Source of the DNA: Meghimatium bilineatum
Taxonomy: Eukaryota; Mollusca; Gastropoda; Stylommatophora; Philomycidae
DNA: 64,000 bases
Assembly (NCBI GenBank): GCA_034231615.1
Contig: CM067309.1
Location: 37,165,750-37,229,749, forward strand
Direction: 5' to 3'
Shown here piece after piece: positions 10,188 to 19,209 of this stretch. The notes below the pieces were generated by a model that was given only the letters and a program-made list of their open reading frames with translations, was not told the origin of the DNA and ran no database searches. Position 1 is the first letter of the stretch, and every line of letters begins with the position of its first letter. A program made the translations under genes and the position numbers.

Positions 10188-10590
10188 AGAGTGGATCAAC
10201 CTGATGGACAAAATCAACCAGAACATGATGTGCGAGGACGACAAGAGGTTGATTTACGAACAAGAAATATAGAAACTACAGCCGACTCCATTAAGGGAGA
10301 TCAACGTTTACGCGTGTCTGGTAGCGATGCTGATATCCGTACGCATGGAAACCAGCAGCCAGGTAGTCAGGCTTCATCTCCAGGGGTTGCTAATTCCGGA
10401 GCTGTAGGGAGTAGAGAAAACAACATGAAACTGCCACCAGAGGGTATAATGACCCTCGGGGACCACATTGATGCTATTATCATTAAAGACTATGACAGCA
10501 GCAAACCAGGTCATGCATCTGGCTTGGCCTCATCATCAGATAAAGGTCAAGGATCATTTTTGACCCGCATTCAGGACTCCAGTGCTGTTG
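10188..10590 (+). CDS. NCOR: NCoR/SMRT-family corepressor, exon with CoRNR nuclear-receptor docking box (5th)
   Basis: A 403-nt exon: acceptor tttcattaccaag, donor GTTG|gtagga, phase 0 in and one base out. At 10449-10490 it encodes MTLGDHIDAIIIKDY. This aligns with the vertebrate NCoR motif LADHICQIITQD, the CoRNR box (L-x-x-I/H-I-x-x-x-I/L) by which corepressors dock on the ligand-binding domain of unliganded thyroid, retinoid and related nuclear receptors. The remainder is Ser/Gln/Gly-rich and presumably disordered. The open frame continues upstream to 10137, but that part (FNVIVSYFLNFI) is hydrophobic and overlaps the polypyrimidine tract, so I treat it as intron. This exon is the best single piece of evidence for gene identity besides the C-terminus. 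Confidence 0.85.
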
Positions 10591-10973
10591 GTAGGAAATT
10601 GTGCCATGTGTTTATTTAGGCTTTTTTCACTTTCTAAATTAATCTTTACTTTTCTATGATAATCTATCTGTTTCAGTGATGTCCTTATTTCTAGCTTGTT
10701 TGTAACTAATATCTGTCTTCTGCACCGCTGTTTCTCTGATTTCTCTCAAGTATTACTGCTCTGTCCATTTTTGTGTTCAAGTTATTACTACTCTACTTAT
10801 TTATGTCTAAGGGCATTGCTGAAGCTCAAAATGGGAAATAATAAGAACAACATTGACTTTCCATACATTTGGTCAAAGGGCATCAGCCCATGGACTGCTG
10901 GATCAGCAACAAACCATTCAACATTCCATACATGGTATAAGGACTGAAGCAGTCAAATTTATTTTTCCATTAC
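10591..10973 (+). other. NCoR intron with a short dispersed repeat
   Basis: Pyrimidine-rich intron start, then at 10860-10930 a short repeat (catcagcccatggactgctggatcag) also seen inverted near 570 and diverged near 34640. Nothing else recognised. Confidence 0.45.
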
Positions 10974-10977
10974 ATGG

Positions 10978-11182
10978 GTCAAAGTAAGGGCAGTGGTATC
11001 TCAGTTGCTAGTCTAAGTAGGGACAGTGGTAGCTCAGTTGCCAGTCTAAGTAGGGACAGTGGTAGTTCATTTGCTAGTCTAAGTAGGGACAGTGTTAGCT
11101 CAGTTACTAGTCTAAGTAGGGACAGTGGTAGCTCAGTTACTAGTCTAAGTAGGGACAGTGGTAGTCCAGTTGCTAATCTACT
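10978..11182 (+). repeat. 33-bp minisatellite, 6 units (in-frame 11-residue repeat)
   Basis: Six units of 33 bp (AGGGACAGTGGTAGCTCAGT plus 13 bp). The period divides by three, so one frame reads six SLSRDSGSSVA-like repeats from an ATG at 10974 to a stop at 11190. It lies in the NCoR intron between exons 5 and 6, has no splice sites in the right phase that I can see, and is more likely non-coding. Confidence 0.9.
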
Positions 11183-11461
11183 GGCTTCATAATAACGTGA
11201 TCCAAAGTTCAATTACCAGCTCAACTGCTGAAAATATTTTTCAATCACTAACTGCTCTAAGGTCAACCCAGTCAAAAGTAATGGGTATCAGATCTTCTGG
11301 GAAAGTAAAGGCTGCGGGTGTGATGCTGTTTCATCATCTCTGCGTATGCCGTTGGTCAATTAAAAATACGGGCCTAACATCGTATTCCTCAATATGTCTC
11401 AATGTCGTAGGAAAAAGACCCCTCAATGTCGTAGGAAAGAGAAACTTGACTTGACTAGCTC

Positions 11462-11615
11462 GAAGTGACCAACAAAAACAAAACAATAAGACATGTTGAA
11501 GTCTGATGTGTCAGACCAACGGTGCAGATACCACAGTGATACTGTAAACCGTGACAAGGTGCATTTTGTTCCCTGGACTGCATCATGGCAACCAGCAGGA
11601 GTATGAGAACGAATG
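11462..11615 (+). mobile_element. GAA-tailed SINE-like family A copy (3' part)
   Basis: Shares in order the family blocks gttgaagtctgatgtgtcag, gtgcagatacca, ctgtaaaccgtgaca, ctggactgcatc and gagtatgagaacgaatgcag with full copies such as 33236-33520. The start and the GAA tail are missing. Confidence 0.7.
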
Positions 11616-11636
11616 CAGTATGTCTCTTAGGTGTCA

Positions 11637-11885
11637 CTGATGCCCTTATATCTGCCCTGTGTACCACTGATGTCATTATATCTGCCCTGTGTACCACTGA
11701 TGCCATTATATCTGCCCTGTGTACCACTGATGTCATTATATCTGCCCTGTGTACCACTGATGCCATTATATCTGCCATGTGTACTACTGATGTCATTATA
11801 TCTGCCCTGTGTACCACGGATGTCATTATATTTGCCCTGTGTACCACTGATGCCGTTATATCCGTCCTGTGTACCACTAATGTCC
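11637..11885 (+). repeat. 30-bp minisatellite, 8 units
   Basis: Units of 30 bp (tctgccctgtgtaccactga tgtcattata), divisible by three and open in several frames on both strands. Two further diverged units sit at 12111-12172 beyond a retrotransposon fragment, so the array was probably split by that insertion. Confidence 0.92.
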
Positions 11886-11949
11886 TTATTTTTTTTGCAT
11901 GCGATATCTGCAGTAATGCTAGATTGTCAAGCCTGTCACCATGCCAAAG

Positions 11950-12105
11950 TTAGCTGTCTTCTTCTTGACTGCCCCGTAGCTTTTGCCTCAAATCTGTATC
12001 CTCAAGCCAGATGGACCATCTCTGCTCTTTGTATGCTGGGCAGTCCTGAATTATGTGTTTGGGGGTTTGGATTCTGGATCTACATGGACATTCATCTGTA
12101 TATGA
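11950..12105 (-). mobile_element. RNase H-type LINE 3' end inserted in the 30-bp array
   Basis: On the - strand the frame reads CPCRSRIQTPKHIIQDCPAY, close to the CxCGQAVQ...HILQ(D/E)C block that follows RNase H in the LINE copies at 40216 and 50210. It ends LRGSQEEDS over an AAGAAGAAGA tail, as expected of the same family. Confidence 0.7.
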
Positions 12106-12175
12106 GACTGATATCCTTATATCTGTCCTGTGTATCACTGCTGTCCTTATATCTGTCCTGTTTTTCTCTGATGTT

Positions 12176-12640
12176 TGCAACATACGGCTGTGAAACATGG
12201 ACCCTAAGTAAAACAGCGGCAAAGAAGATCAACACCTTTGAAATGAAATGCTACAAAGGGATACTTAGGATATCATGAAAGGAAGAAAAGAGAAACTCAG
12301 AAATTATAAACACATTGAAGATTCCAGAGTGTTGGTTACTAAACACAATAGCAAAAATAAAACTACACCTGTCTGGTCATATAAAGAGATACAACTGTTT
12401 AGAAAGACAAATAATGGAGGGCAGAGCACCTAGGCGGAGGAGGAAAGGCAGACCAAGAAGACGATGGACTGACGACATTAAAGATAACATGAATACATCG
12501 TTAGAAAATGCAATGCCCAAGACAGAGGTTCAGGAAGTTCATTGGAAAACAACGTTCTTGAGAGAATAAGTCACATAATATACACCTTCTCTAATGTACA
12601 TATATCTTCCTTGTGAAATAAGGACGGATGATTTAATAAT
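12176..12640 (+). mobile_element. LINE ORF2 C-terminal fragment
   Basis: The reading YGCETWTLSKTAAKKINTFE, then CYKGILRIS, then LSGHIKRYNCLERQIMEG and RRRRKGRPRRRWTDDIKDNM is the standard tail of non-LTR retrotransposon ORF2 downstream of the reverse transcriptase. An in-frame stop separates the two parts. A related copy lies at 32545-32830. Confidence 0.8.
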
Positions 12641-13040
12641 ATCTCATCTGGGCCATATATATCGGGATGGAGGAGTGAAATTTATGGTGTAGGGAAAATC
12701 TAGTATGACCATTGTCCTGCTATAAAAAAGATCAAGTAGAACCATTGTCGTCAGGGGCCGTGTGGTCTGTATTTTTAATCAGTAAAATGCTGTCTCCCCC
12801 CCCCCCCCCCCCATCCTTAAAATGGTTTTTCTTTGAAATGCCGCCCTGACAATGTATTTTGATTGGTGCTGCCTGATGTGGCTGCATCATAGCATGACCC
12901 TGATTGTCCTGATTGAAGAAAGATCCAGTAGGACCCATCTTGAGGGAGTTTGAGAAGCAACACAGGGTAAAAAATAAGAAATATGCATAAATAAAATCAT
13001 TATTGCCAAAGAAAAGCACCAGTCAGATACTCCAGAAAAA
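12641..13040 (+). other. NCoR intron, no gene seen
   Basis: Contains a C-run near 12797-12812; nothing else recognised. Confidence 0.4.
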
Positions 13041-13044
13041 TCAG

Positions 13045-13350
13045 TAATTAGAAATGCCTCATAAGATGACCAAACCATTTTACTTGCTGTCTTTCTTCTT
13101 CTTCTTCAGCGTTCATTCTCAAACTCCCGCTGGATTTCCTTTGTAGCAGGGCCATGGTTACTTCAACAAGATTTCCAGCAGGATATAGTCCAGAGAATGG
13201 AAATGCGTTGTGTCGCCGTTTTATTTGTGACAATGGCCCAACACATCTGTCTTCAGTGGTGATGTCTTTCAATATGTTCAATACATGATATTATACCAAC
13301 TCTTTTCCTAATTTCTTCATTTTATTTTATCTAGTCTAATAACCATTGCA
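13045..13350 (-). mobile_element. LINE 3' end with a nested SINE
   Basis: Flanks of the nested SINE (cataagatgaccaaaccattttacttgctgtctttcaa..., cut into pieces here, and atgttcaatacatgatattataccaa) match uninterrupted LINE 3' sequence at 35578-35650. This shows that the SINE at 13092-13263 jumped into it. Confidence 0.75.
13092..13263 (-). mobile_element. GAA-tailed SINE-like family B, full-length candidate
   Basis: On the - strand it runs from about ccactgaagacagatgtgtt to a GTTTGAGAATGAACGCTGAA end followed by GAAGAAGAAGAA. The LINE flanks repeat tgtcttt on both sides, a probable target-site duplication. Length is about 170 bp. Other copies: 15441-15601 and 25600-25735. Confidence 0.75.
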
Positions 13351-13411
13351 GTTTTTCTCAGACACTTCATTTCACATGTAACGATTTTCCTCTGTTGAAT
13401 GGCAAATTAAT

Positions 13412-13588
13412 ACAGTGGTATCCCTCTATAGCACAGCCTTTAATAACAAATATTCCTATTTAACCACATTTTTTAAAATCCCCAATTATATTTATTGTTT
13501 GTACTGTGTATAGTGAATTTCTGTTATTGCAAACATATTTTGATGGTCCTGACCAAGTTTTTATAATGGGATTCCGCTATATGTTTTA
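13412..13588. mobile_element. pogo-like MITE fragment
   Basis: Begins tacagtggtatccctctata and ends attataatgggattccgctatat, with an inner caccccaattatatt-type segment (tccccaattata). Related palindromic sequence is at 41473-41922 and 42791-42912. Such TA-target elements with cagt..aatccc..tataac termini are common pogo/Tigger-type MITEs; the class is inferred. Confidence 0.5.
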
Positions 13589-13731
13589 AAACACTTGGAA
13601 CCATGTTTGTTTGGTGTTTTTTTTATTTTTATATTCATCATATAAAAGAATCAAGAATATAGCCATGAGCAAAAGAGGTTCTCAATTTTTTCTTTCGGAC
13701 ATTCTTAATATCTGGTACTCTTCTTTTTCAG

Positions 13732-13892
13732 TCACTGCCGTGAGGGAATTCCGTGAAACATTAGATGCTCAGCCTCAGCGAGGCAGTCCTGCTGTCTCTG
13801 AACCTGGAATGGTTGGTTCGACGTCAGATTCTCGGCCTCGCAGTTATAGTGTTCCAACTAGCCAAGCTGCTTTACCGAACTGGAGAAAATGG
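13732..13892 (+). CDS. NCOR: NCoR/SMRT-family corepressor, Ser/Arg-rich exon (6th)
   Basis: A 161-nt exon between acceptor cttctttttcag and donor AAATGG|gtaatt. It needs two bases to complete the codon left by exon 5 and ends in phase 0. It reads VREFRETLDAQPQRGSPAVS, then SDSRPRSYSVPTSQAALPNW, then RKW. SP and RSYS sites look like typical kinase sites of a disordered region. No catalytic domain is present. Placement downstream of the CoRNR exon and the unbroken phase chain support membership in the corepressor. Confidence 0.75.
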
Positions 13893-14327
13893 GTAATTTG
13901 TCTCTTTAAAAGCTTGTTATGTGTGAGCTTCATTGTTCATGTCTATATGTATATTGTGCTGGAAAATTTAGTTACAAGTGAGATGTTATTACAGTCAAAG
14001 AGATGAAGAATCTTAAGTTATATGATCAGAGTTCAAGAGATTTAGAGTCTTGAGTTACAGGACTATGCGATAAAGTCAGAATCTCTGTCCATCAGATGAA
14101 GAATTGAGTTACATGATCACAGTCCATGAAATGAAGTTATGAATTTCAAGAACTCTGTCCAGGAAGTCAGAGTCAGTCCATAAAATAAATAGTTGTAAGT
14201 TATAGCACCACAATCCATGAAGTTAGAATCACTGTTCATGATATCATTTATTTTGGTTCTAAATATTTATATCATTTACTTAACATTTTGAAAAACAATT
14301 TGTATTTTTTATTTCCAAATTTTACAG

Positions 14328-14655
14328 GATGGGGTTGGGGAGAGACCAACCCATACCACTCCCACACCTGGACAAACAGACTCTATGTCGCCTTCTTCAT
14401 CGTCATCCTCATCATCTGCCAGCATTAATCAGCCAAAGTCCAGCCATGCTGGATTTCCACTTTCTCATCCATCCCAACTCCAGGCACCATCACCAGCCAG
14501 TGGAGGTCCTGTGGACAGAGGAGGCCCGGACCAATCTCGTTCTCCTCAACCTCAGCAGCAACATCTTCCTTTCCATCAAAGACACAGTCCCCACAGTCAA
14601 CAGCAAGCTGGGTCAGTTCACCATAGCCTGCCTGAGGCAGCTTATCCTTCTGCTG
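14328..14655 (+). CDS. NCOR: NCoR/SMRT-family corepressor, Ser/Pro/Gln-rich exon (7th)
   Basis: A 328-nt exon, acceptor ccaaattttacag, donor GCTG|gtaatt, phase 0 in and one base out. It encodes DGVGERPTHTTPTPGQTDSM, a run of Ser, and a Pro/Gln/His-rich stretch ending LPEAAYPSA. Low complexity throughout, as in the linker regions around corepressor receptor-interaction motifs. The next exon is 7.1 kb downstream, beyond the start of the inverted duplication, so the duplication breakpoint falls in this intron. Confidence 0.75.
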
Positions 14656-14728
14656 GTAATTATTAGCTCTTAGAGACATTAGTTTCTGAAATATATTTGT
14701 TTTATCTGCATCTCTGTTCAAGTAGATA

Positions 14729-14852
14729 GATCCAGACAATAGAATAAAGATCACGCAATGATATCCAGACACTAGAATAAAGATCAAGCAATGATATCCA
14801 GACACTAGGATAAAGATCAAGCAATGATATCCAGACACTAGAATAAAGATCA
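14729..14852 (+). repeat. 33-bp minisatellite, about 4 units
   Basis: Units of about 33 bp with atatccagacactagaataa and agatcaagcaatg, in the last NCoR intron. Confidence 0.9.
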
Positions 14853-15080
14853 ATGATGACCTCAGAAATATCTCAGATGGGAAGAACCAAAAAAAATGTC
14901 TCGCAGATCTGTGTCAACAGTGCTGATAAATAGCTTGTGAACATAGGCTATTTCTACTACAGACATCCACCGTTTCAGTAAAATGAGTAAAGAACAGAAC
15001 ATATACCATATATTTCCGTGCATAAGCCGAGAATTTTTTCATTTATTTCGGCTATTGGTGTAGGGGATTCAGCTTATATA
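14853..15080 (+). other. Last NCoR intron, no feature seen
   Basis: Single-copy-looking AT-rich sequence. Confidence 0.4.
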
Positions 15081-15083
15081 TGC

Positions 15084-15240
15084 GATCTATCTATCGATTC
15101 GCTAAACCCTTTATTGCCTTTCAGTGTCAGGGGTAGAAGAGTCACACCAGGAGAATCAATCTTTATGTTATTCCAAGTGACTTTTTGTTGAATGAGCACA
15201 GAATGTTTGGATAGGACTGTTAGACCATTGTCAGTTATGA
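15084..15240 (-). mobile_element. LINE 3' end with (GATA)n tail
   Basis: tctatctatcgattcgctaa and cctttattgcctttcagtgt match the reverse complement of the 3' end of the LINE at 28110-29250 and the copy at 34024. The simple TCTA repeat lies at the 3' end of the element. Confidence 0.65.
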
Positions 15241-15440
15241 ATGGCTAGTGTTTGCTTTTACATGGTGTCTATAAAGTTGCTGTGCACTGAATATAAAATG
15301 AAGTGTGTGTGCTCAGTATGACATTGAAAGGTGTGTGTGCTCAGTGTACAGCACAACTCAGCAGACACTGCTGCTAGCTGCAGAATGAATTTGTATTCGC
15401 TGATCAAGAAATCACTTTGTTGTGCTAGGAGCTGCTTTAC

Positions 15441-15601
15441 TTCTTCTTCTTCAGCATTCATTCTCAAACTCCCGCTGGATCTCCCTTGTAGCAAGACTAT
15501 GGTCCTCCTGGATTTCCAGCAGGACTTAGTCCAGAGAATGGAAATGCGTTGTGTCTCCGTTTTATTTGCACCAATGGCCCGACACGTCCATCTTTGGTAG
15601 A
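15441..15601 (-). mobile_element. GAA-tailed SINE-like family B with target duplication
   Basis: Same sequence as 13092-13263: (CTT)n, then TTCATTCTCAAACTCCCGC through GGCCCGACACGTCCATC on the + strand. It is bracketed by gagctgctttac (left) and gagctactttac (right), a 12-bp duplication with one mismatch, the mark of target-primed reverse transcription. Confidence 0.82.
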
Positions 15602-15604
15602 GAG

Positions 15605-16080
15605 CTACTTTACAGTATATGAGAGTGACAAGAGCTGTAGTTTTTTCTACAAATATTGTATACTCAATAATGTCACACATATCAGCTCTAAATACTCACA
15701 ATTCATGTGCTGTAATGTCACCAGCAGTGTAAATCGGTGCCAATTTTTTATACACCCTGTAGTATTCGTACATCTTGCAAGTTGTGTTATAAACTAGCAA
15801 TGTAAGAGCTGATTAACTCTTTGGTTCAGGTTTTCCGTGAGATGGGCCAACTTCAGTGGTGTTCCTGTGCTCATGTTGGTGTCGGTAGTAACAAATAAAC
15901 AATATGGATGAATGCAGTACACAACAATCAAAGTATATCTTGTAGAGAATATTTCTTTTGTTTATTGTAAAGTAGCTAGAAACCACTAATATAACAACAA
16001 CAAATTGTATGACCAGTATTACAGATGAATATTGCGCATCCATTATACAGAACATAAAACCAACATATACGGGAGAAACA
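15605..16080 (+). other. Last NCoR intron, no gene seen
   Basis: No feature recognised. Short open frames on both strands look random. Confidence 0.4.
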
Positions 16081-16084
16081 AAAT

Positions 16085-16305
16085 AAATACTCTAGCAGGT
16101 CAACAAGACCATCTCAAGGCAGTAGTGATGAAGGATCGCAAATGTCTGTGGTTTGACCATTTGACGAGAATCAATTCTCTTTCCAAGACTATCCAGTAGG
16201 AGACAGTTGAGGGTGGAAGAAAAAGAGGGATGAAAAAAAATAAAGTATGGATTAATAATATTAAAGACTGGACAGGATTAAGAATCTCCGCACTTTAACA
16301 GGGAA
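16085..16305 (+). mobile_element. LINE C-terminal fragment
   Basis: The + strand reads MKDRKCLWFDHLTRINS-like, then GGRKRG and WINNIKDWTG, separated by stops. This is the usual WFGHL...GRxRG...W...IKxW tail of LINE ORF2. Confidence 0.6.
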
Positions 16306-16339
16306 TTAAAAATAGAGGGACATGGCTTAATTTTTGTGT

Positions 16340-16585
16340 TGATGTTTCCAGAGTGGCACCCTTATGACCCCTGAAATGTTTAATGATGATGTTTCCAGAG
16401 TGGCATCCCTGAAGTGTTTAATGATGATGTTTCCAGAGTGGCATCCCTGAAGTGTTTGATGATGATGTTTCCAGAGTGGCATCCCTGAAGTGTTTGATGA
16501 TAATGTTTCCAGAGTGGCATCCCTGAAGTGTTTGATGATAATGTTTCCAGAGTGGCATCCCTGAAGTGTTTGATGATAATGATCT
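16340..16585 (+). repeat. 38-bp minisatellite, about 6 units
   Basis: Units of 38 bp (gatgataatgtttccagagt ggcatccctgaagtgttt). Open frames through it are artefacts. Confidence 0.92.
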
Positions 16586-16961
16586 TGATGATGATGACCA
16601 GTACAATATGGAGGATTGAATTGTGAACGACCGATCAGTTCAACCAAGTTGCGGTTATGCGTCACAATAAACTAACCACTCTTCCACTGAACTGACAACA
16701 ATACGGATTAGAAAGTCTTTTTTGCGATGTTATGAGAACAGAAAGGTTTAAACCCCAATTTCACTTCAATGACTCTTATTGCAGCCACTCCATTTTATTG
16801 TGTGGGTCATAGATTTATACAATAAAGATCCCGCTTGCCCCAGGAAAAATTGATACGGAAAGATAAGATACTGGTCGGTTGAGTATCTTACCGAAGAAAG
16901 TCAATTAACAGATGCATAGCTACACTTAAGATAAAATATTGTAAATCTGTTGGTAAGCATA

Positions 16962-17215
16962 TCTCCTGCATTCATTCTCATACTCCTTCAGATTAGCAGG
17001 ATGTAGTCCGGAGAACGGAATGTGTCATGGTTTACAGCTTCGCTGCGGTATCTGCACCTTTTGGTCTGTCAATTTCAGCATGTCTTCTAGGTCACTTTTA
17101 CCCAAAATGGGATGGGACAGCCAACTCCACTCTAAAACCTCCTTAGTCATCTCTTACATCATGCTTGGCCAGGTAGCAGTGTTGCCATTGTTTACTCCCT
17201 TTTGTGCGCTGGTAG
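16962..17215 (-). mobile_element. GAA-tailed SINE-like family A copy
   Basis: Reverse-complement order of the family blocks: ttcattctcatactccttca, gatgtagtccggagaacgga, gtttacagcttcgctgcggt, gatgggacagccaactccac, tccttagtcatctcttac. Confidence 0.8.
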
Positions 17216-17337
17216 CGTGGGTGATATTCTATTCAGCACAGCAATCAACTCAGCATGTTTTGGCTGTAGAGATTTTCTAATCTATATGTGTTCATTAAGT
17301 TATCATTGCTTTCTGAACTGTGCAAATGTGCAGTTGC

Positions 17338-17406
17338 CTATGACGGGGTTTAAACCTCATACATTTGCATCCGAGACTTGCTGTACACCACTCTGCCACA
17401 GAACCC
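17338..17406 (-). repeat. tRNA-derived SINE head
   Basis: On the - strand TGGCAGAGTGG fits the pol III A-box, and GGTTTAAACCC 30-odd bases further on fits the B-box. The segment resembles a tRNA in box order and spacing but not in full cloverleaf. It lies just outside inverted arm B and has no copy by arm B'. Confidence 0.65.
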
Positions 17407-17551
17407 AGACTTGAATCTATTATCCAATTAAAGCAGATATTGTTGACAAATAAAATTATTGATTTGAAAAAAACAAATGTTTACTGGCTCTGAATCAACA
17501 TCCTTGTATTCCAGGCAAACTTGTAGGTGCTCAGTCTTCTCCAGCAGATGT

Positions 17552-17826
17552 TGAATGGTATGTGCCCATGTGTTGCTGGGGAGCAAATAGTAGCAACACT
17601 TTTACCTGTCAAGCATGTCGTAAGAAGCAAATAAGGAGGTTTTGGAAGTGGAGTTAGCTGTCCCACCTCATAAAGGGTCAAAATAACCCAAAACCCATGC
17701 TGAAGTTATCAAGCGAAAAGGCGCAGATATCGCAGCTAAGCTGTAAACTATGACACAACATATTTCGTTTTCAAGACTACATCTTGCTAATCTGCAGGAG
17801 TTTACAAACGAACGCAGAAGAAGATG
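17552..17826 (+). mobile_element. GAA-tailed SINE-like family A copy (mirrored at 61015-61285)
   Basis: Contains tgtgttgctggggagcaaat, gtcgtaagaagcaaataagg, tgctgaagttatcaagcgaa, ctgtaaactatgacacaac, and gagtttacaaacgaacgcag followed by aagaagatg, in family order. Confidence 0.8.
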
Positions 17827-17989
17827 AATGATATTCTAGCTTATAGTTCCCATGGCCTTCTAGTTAAACACATTCTGCCTGGCAGGTGTTCAGTCCTAGC
17901 TGTCTTACATTTAATACCAAATTCCTTCAATCAAAGAATAATATATGAATCAAGTCAGTTCATAATAATAAAATCCATAACCTGTCAGA

Positions 17990-18575
17990 TGTGTAGGGGT
18001 ACCATACTGGAGACAACCTATCAGGCACGGGGTACCACACAGGAGACATAACCTGTCAGAGATGTAGGGGTACCATACTGGAGACAACCTGTCAGGCATG
18101 GGGTACCACACTTGAGACACAACCTGTCAGGGATGTAGGTGTACCGCTCTGGAGACATAATCTGTCAGGGATGTAGGGGTGCCACACTGGAGACAACCTG
18201 TCAGGGTCATAGGGGTGCCACACTAGAGACATCAACACAAAAAGCCCTCAAAACACCTCTGTCCTCAGCCAGTCGGAGGAGTGCCATGATGATCTGATGA
18301 CTAACTAACTATAGATGCATCATCATTCATGGTGCCCAGAGGGTGATTGTTACATCTGGATGGTGGTCATTACATCCAGTCGGTGATTGTTACTTCTGGA
18401 AGGTGGTCATTACATTCAGTAGGTGATTTTTACATTCAGAGGGGGAGTGTTACTCTCCAAGGGTGGTCGGTACATCCAGTGGGGGATTGGTACATCTTGA
18501 AGGTGGTCATTACGTCCAATGGGTGATTGTTACGTTCATAGCGTGGTTGTTGCATTCAGAGGGAAGTTATTAAAT
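17990..18575 (+). repeat. Two imperfect minisatellites (~39 bp and ~37 bp), mirrored at 60275-60870
   Basis: At 17990-18235, units with aacctgtcagggatgtaggg and taccacactggagaca; at 18330-18565, units with gtgattgttacatctgg and tggtcattacatccagt. Both also occur in arm B', with unit differences. Confidence 0.85.
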
Positions 18576-18803
18576 ATGGTACATATATTCCCCCTTATCG
18601 AAATCTCTATCTATAAATACATTGGATGCAAATATATCTGCACTCTCAATACTGCAAATGTAGTTTAGTCCAGAAGATCCTAACCCAGTAGGTTAGGGAT
18701 AGCTGTAGATGGCACACACTCTCATATTGACACTGACCGTTATGAATCTAAGGATGTATGGACTGTCAACATAATAACTGCCATTGTAAATAAACATTTT
18801 AAA

Positions 18804-18876
18804 GAGAGCGTAGCTGAGTATCTAACAAACAGTTCTCATAACCATGCAGTCTTGGGTTCAAACCTTGGTTTGGACT
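18804..18876 (+). repeat. tRNA-derived SINE head (mirrored at 59965-60036)
   Basis: TAGCTGAGTAT (A-box-like) at 18811 and GGTTCAAACC (B-box) at 18855-18864 are spaced as in a tRNA. No full cloverleaf is evident. Confidence 0.6.
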
Positions 18877-18959
18877 GGTATTTTGACTTTCAGGGGTATA
18901 ATTTACAAAATTCTTCCTGTACAACTGCAATGGTATCTATCTATGTTCCTTCAGCGCTG

Positions 18960-19200
18960 AACATGGGGCAGAAGGGAGAAACTAGAGCTCTCCAGTTCAA
19001 GCGATGTATCTACTGCTGTGTAATTTTGTTGAGACCCATAGTCATACCTTCTTTGATGGTTGTTCTGCGAAGAGTCTCTCTTGGTCTTTCTCTTTTGTCA
19101 TCTGCTACCCATTTTAATACTTATAGTGGCAGTCTGTTTTTATTCATTCTAAGTACATGTCCGATATAAGTCCATTGTTCTCTTCTTATTATTGTAGAAA
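18960..19200 (-). mobile_element. LINE C-terminal fragment, WTYIGHVLRM type (mirrored at 59640-59880)
   Basis: On the - strand, with frame changes, the tail reads WTYIGHVLRMNKNRLP, then DDKRERPRETL and EGMTMGLNKI. It resembles the copy at 45745 (WTYIGHILRMKEDRIP). Confidence 0.7.
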
Positions 19201-19209
19201 AAAAGTGTT

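Noticed and set aside
11455..12278. 140- and 215-codon repeat-protein frames
   Set aside because: Both arise from the 30-bp minisatellite, which is open in several frames on both strands, then run into LINE sequence.
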